Below, piece after piece: positions 18,369 through 31,169 of a stretch of DNA of 64,000 bases; position 1 is the stretch's first letter, and the number at the start of each line of letters is the position of its first letter. A program made the position numbers and the translations under genes. Location of the stretch: NCBI GenBank assembly GCA_943737045.1, contig CALSFV010000207.1, positions 1,613,501 to 1,677,500 of the forward strand, given 5' to 3'. The notes under the pieces were generated by a model. The model was not told the origin of the DNA. It did not search any database and saw nothing but the letters and a program-made list of their open reading frames with translations. Source of the stretch: Parapristionchus giblindavisi (lineage: Eukaryota > Nematoda > Chromadorea > Rhabditida > Diplogasteridae).

Positions 18369-21300
18369 ATGCAAACTCTCAACATCATCTTTCTCGCCTA
18401 CGGTCTGCCCATCACCATCGCCTATCTCGTCGTCATCCATGTCATACTATTCCGAGTTCGACGAACGCTGTCCACCTCGTTCACGCTCATATTCGTGCTC
18501 ACTGCGGTTGTGGTGAGGTTTATATTTAAATTATTGTGCGTATAAAATGTACTTGCATACGAAAATGACACTGTGTGCTGAAAATTTATATTAATATTGA
18601 TATTGATATTGACATTGAACATACATTGAATCAACTTTATTCGGCCAATTCTGGTCAGCTATGTCGCCATTACGTTTCTCGTGGTAAGTTTTTGTGCAAA
18701 ATTCTTCTGCCCAATATTTTGCCTCCCTCAATACTTTCCACAATAGGTTCTCACAAATTTGTTCTTAGACTTACCCAAAAAGTTTGCACTCTTCTTTTGT
18801 CTTTAATTTTGCGAACAACGTTAAATGTTTGATTAGAACACAGCTCACGGCGGTTGTGGTGAGGTTTACATTTACATTACATTTAAAGGGAGAGTAACCC
18901 CTTGAAAAAAAAACAAAGTCATACATCATTTCCCCATTTCCCACCCCATTTCCCTGCTGCCTTCAACCGATTCGCTGATAACGCGACGGACCTCCATCGA
19001 CCTATATTTATTACATATCTGTTCTATTGTTCATTTGTTATGATGGAAATAAAGAAAGAAAGAAAGAAAGAAAGAAAGTCCGGAAAATCAGTTTTGAATT
19101 CCCGCGAATCTAAAATTGGCGTCTTACAACGATAACTCTGCCACGACATACGATGTGTTGCCTGTCATTGATTGAAAAGTATTTTTGCATACTAGTTTTG
19201 CATGTCACACCGATAATTTAGCTTGTTATATGCAAATCGCCATATACAGATCCCAGCAAGCCTTATCTCACGCCTTATAAAAGTACCTCCAACTGACACC
19301 CATACTCTGGTATTTTGCCACTTAAAGTCTACTTAAACTACGTCACAGACTTTAAGTATACTTTAAGTAAACTTTAAGTGAAAGAACATTTGACGAAATG
19401 CATTACAGTATACCACACCACTTTAAGTAGACTTACGTCTCACTTTAAGTTTACTTAAAGTCTACTTAAAGTGGGAAAGTTTAAGTAGACTTTAAGTGGC
19501 AAAATACCAGAGTAGTCTAATGGTAAGTGTCCGGTTGGAGTAACGATCGAGCGGGTTCGATTCCTGACCCTTGCTAATGATTTTTGTCATTATTTCTTAC
19601 ATCTGTGGCAGAGTTATCGCGTTGGGGAACAATTGCGGGAATTCAAACACTGAAAAGTAGAGGGGTTACTGTCCCTTTAAACAACTTTATTCGGCTGATC
19701 GTCAGCTAGGTCGCCATTAGGGTTCTCCTGGTAAGTTTTTGGCAAAATTGTTCGCGTCAATATTTTGGCTCCCTCAATTCTTTCAATTTATTTATTTTTT
19801 ATCTGACATTGAATAAACGTGACAACAAGTGAGAGCAATACATTGCTTTCTATGATAGCATCTCTCCAGTTTGTTCGTACAATTAGATTTCATCAAAAAT
19901 ACAGCACATGAAAAGTTTGATTTGAAAAAATATGATGTCATTATGGTTATGGTAGCCATAATATATAATTTATCGTACACCACAAGGGTGTTTCATCAAG
20001 TACAACGTGTTCGAGTACAAGAAAATACAATATAAAAAAAAGAGATCGATTAATCAATATATAATATATTATTGTTGTTCTTCAGAACTTGCTAACATTT
20101 CTGAATACATGGATCATGTATCGTCTCCGATTGGAGTCGATATTTTTCTTCTATTATGAGTGGATGATGGAACCATACATGGAGCTGATCAAGTAATATT
20201 TATATATTGTACTGAACAAATACCATTGGCCTCGCAGTGATCTCCAGCCCGCCTCGAATATTGGGCTGTACCTTTTACCTTTTACCGATCAAAGAACTGG
20301 TCCGAAATTAAAAAAAAAATCTGTTGCTTTAAAACGAGGAAAGTTATTATAATTGTCAACTTTGGAGCAATTATTTTGGCCGATGCTATACGCCTGTATA
20401 GTAATGCTCGATTCAAAAGTGGCGAAATAAAAAAAGCAAGAGAGTGTGTAAAATGGGGAGAGTTTTCTCTACTTTCCTATTCTTTTAGCGATTTTTTTAT
20501 GAAAAAAAAAGAAGAATTCAAATGGCAGGGTTTCAGAGACATCCAACAATTTCTCGTGGCCTATTTTTACTTTGCCCAGAACGCTTGTGCCTTTCTCTTC
20601 TCCCTACATCGATTCACAGCAATTGTGGCGCATGTTCACCATGAAAAGGTTAGATTGTTTATTATTATTATAGATTTTATTTTTTTGCATTTTATTAAAT
20701 CACTGTGAATAAGCTTGAAAAGTCAAAATGTATGTATCTTATCGTTAAAGTAAGAGAGTCAAGTTGATAGTCTTTCAAATCTTGTATAAAACAGAATGCT
20801 ACATTGTTAAAGATGGAGACCCACGAGTTTTTTCGTAATAAGACTGTTCGGATAGTATGATAGAGATTCATCACACGAATCGAAAGACATATCTGATATT
20901 GATTCCCGATATGTTTAAAGCTCACTATGCGCATTGAAAGTACAACTTTCAAGGCATGTAGAGAGTGCTCATCGAATTTGCATACTTTATCTCTCATTTT
21001 CTCATTATCCCTTACGCCAATTACCATATAATATAAACAATAGCCAGCATGCTTATCGTGGCGGGAGTCAGTCATGCCAACTCATGGGTCCCCTTCTTTA
21101 ACTCCATGATCTGCGTGATAGTGGAACACCCCGCTTCTCCTTCTTTAATAATATATAATATCTTTGTAGATATGGTCCAAGTATCTTTTGCTCATTATAG
21201 CATCCATTCATCTAGTATCATTCGGAGTTTGCCTGGCGACGAGGTATTCTCAAATTTTGTAAATTAAATATTATAATTCATTTATTGTCATCACTTGATA

Positions 21301-23825
21301 TGAATAAAATAAATTAAATTAAACATAATTCGGATAATCAATCTTTCCCAAGGTGGCCGGCCAAAGCAGATTTCGTCTACAACAATGCCACCGATTCTTA
21401 TGTAATCAATTCGAACCCTGCTGTGGTGAGCGATTTGTCTACCATAAGTTTTTAAATGAACATAGATCCGATGAAGGGATTAGGTCCTCCAAATTGAATT
21501 GACCCTCTTATCACCTCTGGTGTTTCAAAACTTGTGATTACACTTCATAATTTTATTTCAATTTACCTTTTTACCGTGCACCCCAAGCTAATTTGAAACT
21601 CAATGCGCTGGTAATATTCTCTCGTTTTCTCGTTTTCAACGAGAGAGTGTGGCCAGAGCGGAGAGTTTCGAATCAGTTTGGAGTGTCACTTGAATCAGAT
21701 CAAATCTTCACATTCAGAGTGTTATTCCCCTTATGATATCCATGATGGTCTACGGAGCAATCATGTTAACCGTCTGCACTCTGATTAATGTAATATTTAT
21801 TTTAAACTATTAAAATTTAGCAATTTTGAAAATATTTCAGATCTTCGCACTGCGAGGCTTGTTGAAAATGCGCAAGTTTGACTCTGTGGTGAGGCATAAA
21901 AATGTTAGTTTCTGCACATAAAGAAATAAATCTCTTTTCTCACACTTCCAAGCGGATATTTTTTCAAACTTATTGTTGAAATTGTTTCTTTTCTCTGATC
22001 ACCTTAAATGTTTTTTGTTCAAACTTATAGGAGCTTTCGATGACACTCATATCTTTCTGCATCTTCTCCGCGCAAGCCGTCAACATCATAATTGTGGTAA
22101 TTCGTACACGCTATTTTTCAAAAAGTCGATCATAATCTGATAATCAATCAATTAATTAATCAGTCACATTTGTGTGCTGGGGATATTAATGTTAACCATT
22201 GGCCATACAGCATATTCCTCAATTCTCCTCTGATATTTTTGATTAGATCAAAAATAAAAATAATAATAATATTTATGCGTTTTACAAGAAAACACGGTAT
22301 AGAAGAGATAAATAAATAAAATTATATAAAATGATTGATGAATAAACAAATAATAGTGAATAAATAAGAAAAAATCGTAACTATTCCAGATAGTCAACTC
22401 GATCTTCGTATTCACTCTTAACATGGATGGTCTACGCTTCACGTCAGCCATCACTCCCTTCACCTCTGATTGGTTCTCGCTGGGTCCCGCAGTGTAGGTT
22501 GCAATTAAATTAAATTAATTTAATTTAATACAATACAATACTTTATTCTCCTTTATCCTCTTTACTTCAGTGTAGGTTGCAATTAAATTAACAATATTAT
22601 AATAATAAATGTACTAGTATAGGTTTGCATGCACGTAAAATGTAAATTATTTAAAAGAAATATGTAGGTTAGTTATATTGTGCCTTATGGTGCAATACAA
22701 CGCAATACAATAATTTATCCTGTCAGCATGCAACATGCAGAGCGGGTCAAAGCATGGGTTGTATTCAAATTCACAAGTCTCGGTCTCGGTCTCTTGTAAG
22801 TTGCAATAGTCATGCCAAACTATTGTGCGTATAAAATGTACTTGCACATTATAATGCACTGTTACATTTACCTTACGTGCCTACGCCGTAACCCCCTCCG
22901 TCGCGTGTCCGGCGCGACGGAGGGGGTTACGGCGTAGGCACGTAAGGTAAATGTAACAGTGCATAAGAAAATTACAAACGGTGTTAACGAACGGAAGTCA
23001 CAATCAAGAGGCGGGCGAGATGTAGCCTTCTACATCTCGTCCCGCCTCTCGATTGTCTCTCCGCTGCCTCTTGTAAGGGGGTCTCTTGTAAGTTGCAATA
23101 GTCATGCCAAACTATTGTGCTTATAAAATGTACTTGCATAAGAAAATTACAAACGGTGTTAACGAACGGAAGTCACAATCAAGAGGCGGGCGAGATGTAG
23201 CCTTCTACATCTCGTCCCGCCTCTCGATTGTCTCTCCGCTGCCTCTCTCTTACCCGGCTGACCTTCGCCGCGCGCGATATGATATATAAAAAAGATCGGC
23301 ATAGTTTCTGGACCATGCAAAACAAGAAGTCTCTTCTACAAATAAGACAAGTGATTTTTATACGCTCAATATCATTGTAGACACATAGCAAAAAGTGCAC
23401 TCCACAGTACATGAGACGTGTGAAGTGCTATATTTAACACTTTTTGTGTTAAAAATACCTCAAAAAGCGTTAAATATAGCACGTGTACTGTGTGGTACAG
23501 TTTATATATTTCTCGTTTTCGCACGTGAGCTTTACACAGAAACCATAGGGTACATAAGTACCAGATCGTACACAAGAATTTGTGCATACATCGCTCGCGA
23601 CAAAATTTCTTTCGCGTGAATAGTTTTGAGAAAATTCTTCCGCGTTTAGTCATATATATCATGAAGCCATCACATTCTTTTCATTTCATTCACAAACTAA
23701 ATGTCGCTAAAACAATACTAACTATACTGTACATATAATCAACAATATTGGATTAGTGAACTATGATTTATGTAACTTTATGCTTACTAAATGTCAGGAA
23801 GAATTATGTGCATCGAGCTGACTCA

Positions 23826-23861
<36 letters not shown>

Positions 23862-23994
23862 GCTTTATGTTTTGTTTCATTGCAGATACACCATGTGCCT
23901 GCGAGGACCGATTCGATCCCAAATTTTCCGATCAAAACCAACAAGAAGCAATCAGCCTACCCTCACACTGACCATTTCAAAGGCGACTCATTAA
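18369..23994 (+). CDS. Nematode seven-TM chemoreceptor, srg/srv superfamily (receptor B)
   Basis: Ten exons: 18369-18512, 20086-20192, 20537-20648, 21170-21243, 21353-21425, 21718-21789, 21841-21888, 22031-22096, 22390-22493, 23886-23994; 909 nt, 302 aa. Exon lengths match receptor A except exons 1, 4 and 10, and all intron phases agree, so the two arose by tandem duplication. TM1 FLAYGLPITIAYLVVIHVIL, TM3 YFYFAQNACAFLFSLHRFTA, TM4 HLVSFGVCLATR, TM7 LGPAVYTMCLRGPIRS. The ATG follows directly on CCTGTCATAG, a possible trans-splice acceptor. Intron 1 (1.6 kb) holds a nested transposon and duplicated pieces of exon 1. Exact family (srv, srg, sru) not decided. Confidence 0.87.
18640..18885 (+). 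pseudogene. Duplicated exon-1 ends inside intron 1 of receptor B
   Basis: 18655-18683 reads VSYVAITFLV and ends at a GTAAGT donor; 18847-18862 repeats the exon-1 end (LTAVV) with its GTGAGG donor. The first block recurs at 19683-19790 with a stop codon. These are partial copies of a TM2-region exon, probably left from unequal crossing-over. Confidence 0.5.
19308..19513. mobile_element. MITE built of TTTAAGT/ACTTAAAGT units (family D)
   Basis: Ends CTCTGGTATTTTGCCACTTA and inverse; the interior repeats CTTTAAGTAGACTT-like units in both orientations. A second copy at 27097-27290 in a bestrophin intron has the same GGTATTT...ends, and a fragment lies at 4245-4340. Confidence 0.7.
19505..19577 (+). 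other. tRNA-like pol III promoter block
   Basis: TAGTCTAATGGTAAG resembles an A-box and GGGTTCGATTCCTGACC a B-box, spaced as in tRNA. No acceptor stem pairs. It overlaps the right end of the family-D element inside the composite. Confidence 0.4.
20812..21103. mobile_element. MITE C copy in receptor B intron 3
   Basis: GAGACCCACGAGTTTTTTCG at the left and CTCATGGGTCCCCTTC at the right, flanked by TTAA on both sides, which fixes the target site of the family. Confidence 0.7.
22255..22345 (-). repeat. LINE 3'-end fragment
   Basis: Matches the 3' end of the LINE at 45100-45765 (ATAATATTTATGCGTTTT, AAACACGGTA). It lies in intron 8 of receptor B, opposite orientation. Confidence 0.5.
22861..23260. 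repeat. Perfect GC palindrome plus direct duplication
   Basis: 22870-22953 is a perfect hairpin (CCTTACGTGCCTACGCCGTA ... inverse) rich in CCCCCTCCG. About 160 bp ending with the GATGTAGCCTTCTACATC hairpin (22960-23070) is then repeated almost exactly at 23085-23250. Relatives of the hairpin with GTAACnnnGGAG cores are at 37640-37790 and 56823-56935. Confidence 0.75.
23390..23510. mobile_element. Short inverted-repeat element
   Basis: GTGCTATATTTAACACTTTT and AAAAGCGTTAAATATAGCAC form the arms. A relative at 56340-56465 has arms GTGTTATATTTAACAA / TTGTTAAATATAGC. Confidence 0.55.
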
Positions 23995-24907
23995 AGTGAC
24001 ACTCTGAGCTATTTGTGAAACTCTCCGCTCTGGTCACACTCTCTCGCTTTCTTTGACTGCGAGAGAGTGTTGCCAATATGGAGAGCAAATTCAGTTTGGG
24101 CTGTGCCTGTAATGGACAAACTCGTGCTCATTTTAGTACAATGATCATTTTTCTTTCTATTGTAGTACTTTTGTCGTTCTTCCTTTTTATTCAATATATT
24201 TTTATTGAATCTCGTATAAGAAACGATAAATAAAATAGAATTTATAAAAATCTTCTACGGATGTAGTCGCTACCAATTCCCCTTCGGCCTTGGTGGAGAA
24301 TTGTTGGTTCTCTAATGTGGTCTTCGAAATTAGCGAAAAGCAAAGAAGCTAGAGAGTGTATATTATAAAACGTGGAGAATCTTTACCACTTTTATGTTCG
24401 TTTCGTTTGAATAGACTTTGATCTACAAGCTTCTGTAGTCCTATAAAGATTTGTATGTTTTAATGTTTCTTGGATTACCCATTCTCATATTCTCATATTA
24501 AACATGCATAAACTAAAGGTCATTGCTAAAGTTCTCTTTTGTTTTACTAGAATTCAATGCATTTAGTCATGCAACAAACATCGGTCCATTACAGGATTGA
24601 ATAATTCAAAGTATATATTATATCATATTATATTTTAGTATAGTTTATGAATAATACAAATTATGATTGCGAAAGAAAAGTGTTATTTTCATATAATACA
24701 TCCTAAAGATGTACAACGAATTAAAATGAATGAAATTTTTTTTTATTTGCAGAAGGATAAGTAAAACATGAACATTGTACGGATATTGAACAATTTACAA
24801 GACGAAATAAATGTTTAAACCTCGAATTTTTTTTGATTCACACACACCGTACAAGTGCATTTTGAACCAAAAACAAAAAAAAATAGAATTTATTTTGATT
24901 TCCTACT
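23995..24907. other. Intergenic between receptor B and the first bestrophin (tail to tail)
   Basis: A MITE A copy begins 1 bp after the receptor stop codon (23995-24110), so the 3' UTR is the MITE. A poly(A) signal candidate AATAAA lies at 24228. Otherwise AT-rich with no exon seen. Confidence 0.5.
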
Positions 24908-27900
24908 CTACATCTGGAAAGCATTCGACCTATTGGCAGCGTTTTCGATGATTTCTCCATTCACGTAGGATGGTTCATGATTATCGCCCATCACGAGTGC
25001 AACAGAATTTCCATTTCCGCTGTGAGGACCCCGTCGCATGCGAATGTTTCTGTTGCTCTGAAAGTACAAAATACACCTCGTTAAAGTCATACCCCAAGCA
25101 AAGTCTCTTCAAGGTCCTTTCGTAGTCAAAGAAGGCGAGAGAGTATGGCCAGAGCGGAGAGTAAATTATCTTGGAGTGTCTTTAAAGCGACACCCCAAGC
25201 TAATTTGAAACTCTCCATTCTGGCAGCACTCTCTCGCTCTCTTTGTCTGCGAGAGAGTATTGCTAATGCAAGGAGTACAATTAGGTTGGGGTGTGATTTT
25301 AAAGTTTCAAATTAGCTTTGTGTGTGCTTTTAAGTGGAAAAAAATGAGACTCACGTGCTTGCTCGAAGGGTCGCCGGTACTAGGTGATCTGAAAGGAACG
25401 GAGCAGTTTATTCGGACCAATCAGGGTTTGAAACATACTCGATGCTGGCAGTGGCGGATCCTCTGAAGTACGGGTGTTCGATGCGGCGAAGTCCCTGAAT
25501 TGTAAATTGTTTTTGTTGAGTTTTTATAGATATAAAGCAATTTCGTGTGTGGTGTTCAGCATGAATCAGTTTTAAAAGCACACATCGAACTAATCCAAAA
25601 CAACCCCAGCTAATTTAAAACACCCCACACTAACTCAAAACACCCCGAGCTAATTTGAAACACTCCACTCTGGCAATGCTCTCTCGCGTTATTTGTTTAC
25701 GAGAGAATGTTACCAGCGCGGAGAGTAAAATTAGCTCGGGGTGTGTCTTTAAATGTATATTTTGGGCAAATTTTAAAATATTACGGCGAATGACTCCTTG
25801 ATCAGAGGTGGTACGATGTTGAATGTGTCGTCCACTATCGCCATTCCTACTGAAAATTGGGCATAATTCAATTAAAGAAGGGGACCCACGAGTTTTTTCG
25901 TGACTAAACTGGCCAGGCAGAACTATAGATCACATCTTCATCTACGCAAAAACTATTTTCTCTAAAATTTTAGGTGCCCCGGCATGTCGTAATCTGACAA
26001 GGGAAGGGTCTCTCACAGATTACAACATCTTAAAAGATGTCATCTTGAGCATGCACGAACGTTTTGAAAGTGAAAAAAATTAGCAAATTTTTTTCCATTT
26101 TTTTCTATCGAAAGTACAAGTCCGAAGCTGTTAAAAATGAGCAAAAGAAAAATGTCTATAGAAGTACTCGAACCACCCACAGTCCGATCCAGAGGAGTAC
26201 ACACTACCACTAATCCACGCTGCCATGTTCTCAGAGCTCTTACAGAAGTACTTTGTTTCATATGCTTCTTGTCGCCTACATACTGTGTTTTTTCTTCAAA
26301 AAATGAAGAATTTTTTTCACAAACTTTAATTAAGAATTCTCCTTTTTCTCTCATATGCAAATAGTTCACATCCAATCGGTTCTTATACGACCTAGTGCCC
26401 CATTTTCTTACAAGAATAAACCAAAAAAAAGCTCAAAATGATGCTGTACCCTCCAAATTCTCATCGATCAACTCGTTCAACTCGAAATGCGCATCGTCTT
26501 CGCCCATGGGATTAAGCAGAATCTCGGCAATCTAAAATATTTGATCTTTGATCTTTGATCTCTCATCCATCAATGGAGACTCACCTTGAGCCATCCTAGA
26601 TAGAAGACGTACTGCATTATCGTCATTATGGGAATTACGAAGTCGATCTTAAGTATAGTAGTTTTCTACAGTATTTTCTTTTGTAGGCATTTCAACGGAG
26701 TCAAAAGCTTTGTTATCTATCTCTTCTTCAAATCACTCATTAGTTCTCCTCTGACAAGTAAACAGCAGATTTAAAAAAATAATAATGCACATTCATTTTC
26801 TTTTAAATTTATACATTTCTCAATCCTTATTCATAAACTCACAAAGTTATCGTCGTCGTAGTCCTGCCTTGAGAAAAGACACAAAAAGAAGTAAGTTCGA
26901 ACGGCGAGAATTACCAACTAAAATTCGGTATTACCATAGAGTTTCAATGAAATTTCAATACTAATGACGGTATTCTAATGGTTACAAATTCTAATCCGTA
27001 AGTCAGTGTCACGTTTTTACACACCGAAAAATACAATCAAAAATAGTTTATGGAAAGCAGGACAAAAGTATTAAAGGTACACCAAGAGCAAGTTCGTCTC
27101 TGGTATTTCAAAACTTAAAGTCTACTTAAATTACGTCACCGACTTGAAGTTTACTTTAAGTCTACTTAAAGTGAGTGACGTCACATTTTCACTTTAAGTA
27201 GACTTGCGTCTCACTTAAAGTATACTTACAAGTCGACTTAAAGTGAAAGTGTAAGTAGACTTCAAGTTTTGAAATACCAGAGGTTTTGGCAGTGCTCTGG
27301 ATTTCTTTGTTTACGAGAGTGGATTGCCAGAACAGACAGTCTAAATTAGCTCGGATGTGCCCTTAATATTATGCAAAGCTATATTATTATTATTTTTATT
27401 AAAGAGCTAAACCTGTGGATATACGAGAGGTATGGGCACCCAGTCATAATGACAAAGCACTGAAAGATTGGTGCGAAACTGCTTCAACTCCTGGAAACGT
27501 CGAAGACCATTAATAAAAAAAGTTTTGGTCAGATTTTTTTATATCATTTTGTGGCTGACCGAGAGGAGATGGATAGCAAAGGCAGATGCAAAATTTAAAA
27601 AAAAAAACCTCTAGCAGCTGAACAAGATAGTTGTCGCCAGTAATGATATTCGAATCCCTTGCTTGCGCACACAGCGAACACGCCCAATTCATGGGCATCT
27701 TCAATAGTTTTTGATAAAATATTTTTGATAAATTATCACGATTATAATGTCAACACTCGAACACTGCACTGTATTAGGAACATTTTGAAACTTCAATCAG
27801 CTTGGTGAAATGTGCCTTCCTGTATGGTAGGCTTTAGGCATTTTGGAGAATAAATTATTATTATTATATTTAAATACACATAACCCTATCAATTTTGAAA

Positions 27901-30393
27901 CCCTCCGCTCTGGCTGTGCTCACAAAGAAAGCGAGAGCGGAGAATTTCAAATTAGCTCGGGCGAATTAACGATCAAAGTTATTCACCCAATACTTATTGT
28001 AGCTTCCCGAGTGAGCAGTTTCTATCATTCTCTTCTCCTCATGTGACATAAAACCTGTGATGATTAAATTTAAAGCAATTCAGTTTATAGAACATTTCAT
28101 CGTTTTTGATTTCCCGGCCAAATCTTTCTATGTATTTGCCCCATAAGAAATCTCTCGGTAGGAAATGATAAATATTATTAATACATAATAATACTGACAT
28201 ATGTATGGGGTGGCAAATCGTCAACCAACACGTGACGTCACAACAGTAGGAGAAAATTCTCCCCACGCAAGTAGTGTCATGATTGGAAGGCACAGCCAAA
28301 GCTAATTTGACTCTCCGCTCTGACCACACTCTCTCTCAGACAAAGAAAGCAAGAGAGTGTGAGTAAAATTTCTTTAAAGGAAACGGTAAGAAATCATGCC
28401 TTCCGTGACGATCGAGTCCAGACTCGGAAATCGTCTGCGCACCTTCCGTGAGAGATCGCGGAAGACAAGAATCTGCATTAATAAATAAATACGTAAATAA
28501 ATAAATAAATAATTAAAATGAAAATAAACAACTTTATTAGTACATTTGCATGATCGCTATCACAGAATTCTATGTATTTCCGTTGAAAAAGATTGCGAAA
28601 TCGCATAAATTGACGGAACTCCATCACTCCCATATTGCTTTTCTCCTTCATTATTCATGTTTACCTTATGGATAAATAAATAAATCAATGGTTTATCTTA
28701 TATAAGAAACTGAAGGCAGCGGAAGGATCGCTGATAAGTTTTTTTCATATTGAAGAAGGAAAACTATTGATTAGGACTCTCTAAACTGAGCGAATCCCCT
28801 CTAATCATAGTCCCGTCTCACAATGTTCTATAGACTGCGAAAGCCAAAACGACCGCTCAACATAGAAACTCTCTCAAATGCAATCGTCTTTCGCTTGTCT
28901 CGCTATGGAAACAAAATGGCTTGAACCAGAATACTGTGGTCTTGAATAGATGTGTTGAAACTGAAAACTGAACCTGCGCGAGACAAACATATCGTATGAT
29001 CGATCGTCTGAGTACAGCATCGGTTTCCTGTTTGCGACGGAAGACTGTGGCGACGGAATGGGCAATGCTGAACATAATACGCATCAGTATAGTCGATAAA
29101 AGTTGGCAAAAGATTGACACTAAGAGGGAGTCGAACCAACGACCTCTGCTAATTTGACACTCTTCACAAAGGCAATGCTGTCTCGATTTTTTGCGTACGA
29201 GATAGTGTATGCCAGAGAGAGATAAAATATAGTTTAATTGTGAATGCTTTACTGTTTAGTAATTTTGATACAATTTGTCAAGTTCACTTCATTTTTCAAT
29301 TAAGAAACTTTAAAAAAAATCAAATTTACTTTTCTATAAATCCCATATTGTGAAAGATTTTGCTCCATCGCGTAATCACTTGCGTAACGAAGAAACCTGA
29401 AATATTAAACTTTGTTTTATTTTTTTAATTTATTTTTTTTATTTCGAATATTATAAAGGTGCAACCCATTCAAGGCATGAAGTCATGCGACAGACATTAC
29501 GGGCCAGTTCTCACTGGCGTATATTATATACAAAATAATTCGAAAAAAGTATAGATACCCAACAAGAAGTTAAGCGGGATCCATTCTTGTCGCTTGTTAA
29601 TCTCCCTTCCTATCCGCTTGAAATCACTGAACGTGAAAAACTTTTGATTGAATTCTTTGTCGTCCTCAAACGAGTCCGAACGCACTCTGTGATGAGTGCG
29701 TTTTCTGCAGAATGCAGAATATTTTAGTTTCAGAGACCGTTTTGAAGAAACACCCCGAGATAATTTCACCCCCCCCCCCCCCCCGCTCTGGCAGCACTCT
29801 CTCGCAGACAAAGAAGGTGAGAGTGTGCGGAGAGTTCAGAGCCGAGTATTTCAAATTAGCTCGGGGTGTACTTAAAATAAAATGAACCTACCCTTTATTC
29901 AGGTCTTCCAATAGATCAGAGTGCAGACATATATGGATGGTAATGTAAATGCCCGACCACACCAGCAGTTCCTTCCATATCGCTTTCCAGACCGAACCTA
30001 TAGGGAGTGAGTAAAGTTTATTTATATTTATTTTATTCATCATAAAGATGTTTCAGCTAGTAAAATACGCTTAAAGGCACATCCCAAGAACTCTCCGCAC
30101 TGGCAATACTCTCTCATAGACAAAGAAAGAGAGAAAGTGTGGCCAGAGCGGAAAGTTTCAAATTAGCTCAGGGTATCCCTTTAAAACGAAGAAATTTGCG
30201 AGACATAAAATAGAAGAAGCAGAAGTTAACGTTAGCATTAGTAATATTCTACCGTGTGATAATTCTTGTTAAAGTTGTCAGAGAGAAACCAAGATCAAGA
30301 GAGAGAAAATCGCGTACCTCTCCATCGGAAAATCGTTTTGAACGCCGATTTGATCGAGTTAGAGGAGAAGTCGAGGTTGTACGATACAGTCAT
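24908..30393 (-). CDS. Bestrophin-family anion channel (bestrophin 1)
   Basis: Sixteen exons (5'->3'): 30393-30318, 29997-29892, 29686-29559, 29396-29330, 29067-28974, 28472-28400, 28054-27987, 27698-27609, 27490-27413, 26917-26843, 26647-26585, 26531-26450, 25849-25785, 25494-25439, 25388-25355, 25057-24908; 434 aa. Bestrophins form pentameric chloride channels in the plasma membrane. Hallmarks: N-terminal [27 protein letters not shown], neck IPLNFLLGF with I97/F101/F105 at the pore-gate spacing, [48 protein letters not shown]. The TM1-TM2 loop has about 20 extra charged residues relative to its neighbour, and the Ca-clasp run is EDDAH (317-321) rather than EDDDD. Intron 6 starts with GC (28399). 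Many introns contain MITE A. Confidence 0.9.
25874..26230. mobile_element. MITE C copy with tRNA-like segment, bestrophin 1 intron 12
   Basis: Begins TTAAAGAAGGGGACCCACGA. On the minus strand at about 26165-26225 are GTGGATTAGTGGTAGTG (A-box) and GGGTGGTTCGAGTACTTC (B-box), another pol III remnant. The right end is not clearly defined. Confidence 0.5.
29100..29155 (-). other. SINE-like B-box fragment
   Basis: Minus strand reads CAGAGGTCGTTGGTTCGACT CCCTCTT, with a canonical B-box; matches the outer arms of the element at 10734-11274. In intron 4 of bestrophin 1. Confidence 0.45.
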
Positions 30394-31169
30394 ATTTCAA
30401 CTATGAATCCTTGTGAACCGAAAACAAGTATTTTGAGGTCTGAACCGCAAGGGGGGGGGGTGAAGATCCGTAGGTGTGAAGAATTATGGAACCGTAAGTG
30501 TTCTCTGAAGTGAGAATGTATCCTGCCAGTTTTATGTGATCCCTTATATGTATTGAAAACGCATAGGATTAGTAAGTAACCAATTACTTTGATTGGTTTC
30601 AAATAGCTATTAGTAATCTTTTCGCATTTTCGTAATTCGTAAAACTCCATGAGTAGATCAAAGGAAGCTTTACCAAATTATCCGCATCCGCCTGATCAAA
30701 GCTCCCGGAATCGGTAGTGACTAGATCACGCGGTAAAGTAGGTCCAAAGAAGATATTTGTGCCTCGGGACTGAATTTATCCCTTATAATTTCACTGACTT
30801 AGCAGTTACCTCCCACAGCACTTCATGTGCCTTGAATAACGGGATTTAGCTTTACGTTTTTTCATAAGTTAGATTTCTTATAGGGTGTTTTCTGTCCACT
30901 CATCAGTGCAAGGTATTGCTCTTGAATTATGTAGCTAATCGTTCAAGGTCGGTGCACTGACTCTCTCCTATTTGAGCCTATTTCGGGCGAGAAAGTAGTA
31001 CTTGAGATATCGATGTGAGTGTTACAGGAGCGTTATCGATCTTTGATCTTTTCCCTTTAAATTTTTTTTAAAAAAAGCAAAATTGTTGTGCGATTTCGGT
31101 CGTTGTTTTATGAAAAGTTCCATGATGAATAATATAACGTTTATTATTGCAAAAATAAAGCAAAAAGAA
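30394..31169. other. Intergenic between the two bestrophins
   Basis: 776 bp separating the stop of the upstream gene from the start of the downstream gene, same strand. 30785-30860 is a copy of the dispersed CTTGAATAACGGG repeat. No exon seen. The gap is longer than typical nematode operon spacing (about 100 bp), so co-transcription is not indicated. Confidence 0.5.

Larger units (their letters stand above)
18884..19680. mobile_element. Composite nested TTAA element, ~800 bp
   Basis: Outer ends TTAAAGGGAGAGTAACCCC (18884) and its inverse (19661-19680) resemble MITE B termini. Inside, GAATTCCCGCGAAT...GATAACTCTGCCAC is mirrored at about 19600-19650. Within that sits a third inverted element (19308-19513). 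A (AAAG)n tract lies at about 19050. Confidence 0.65.
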
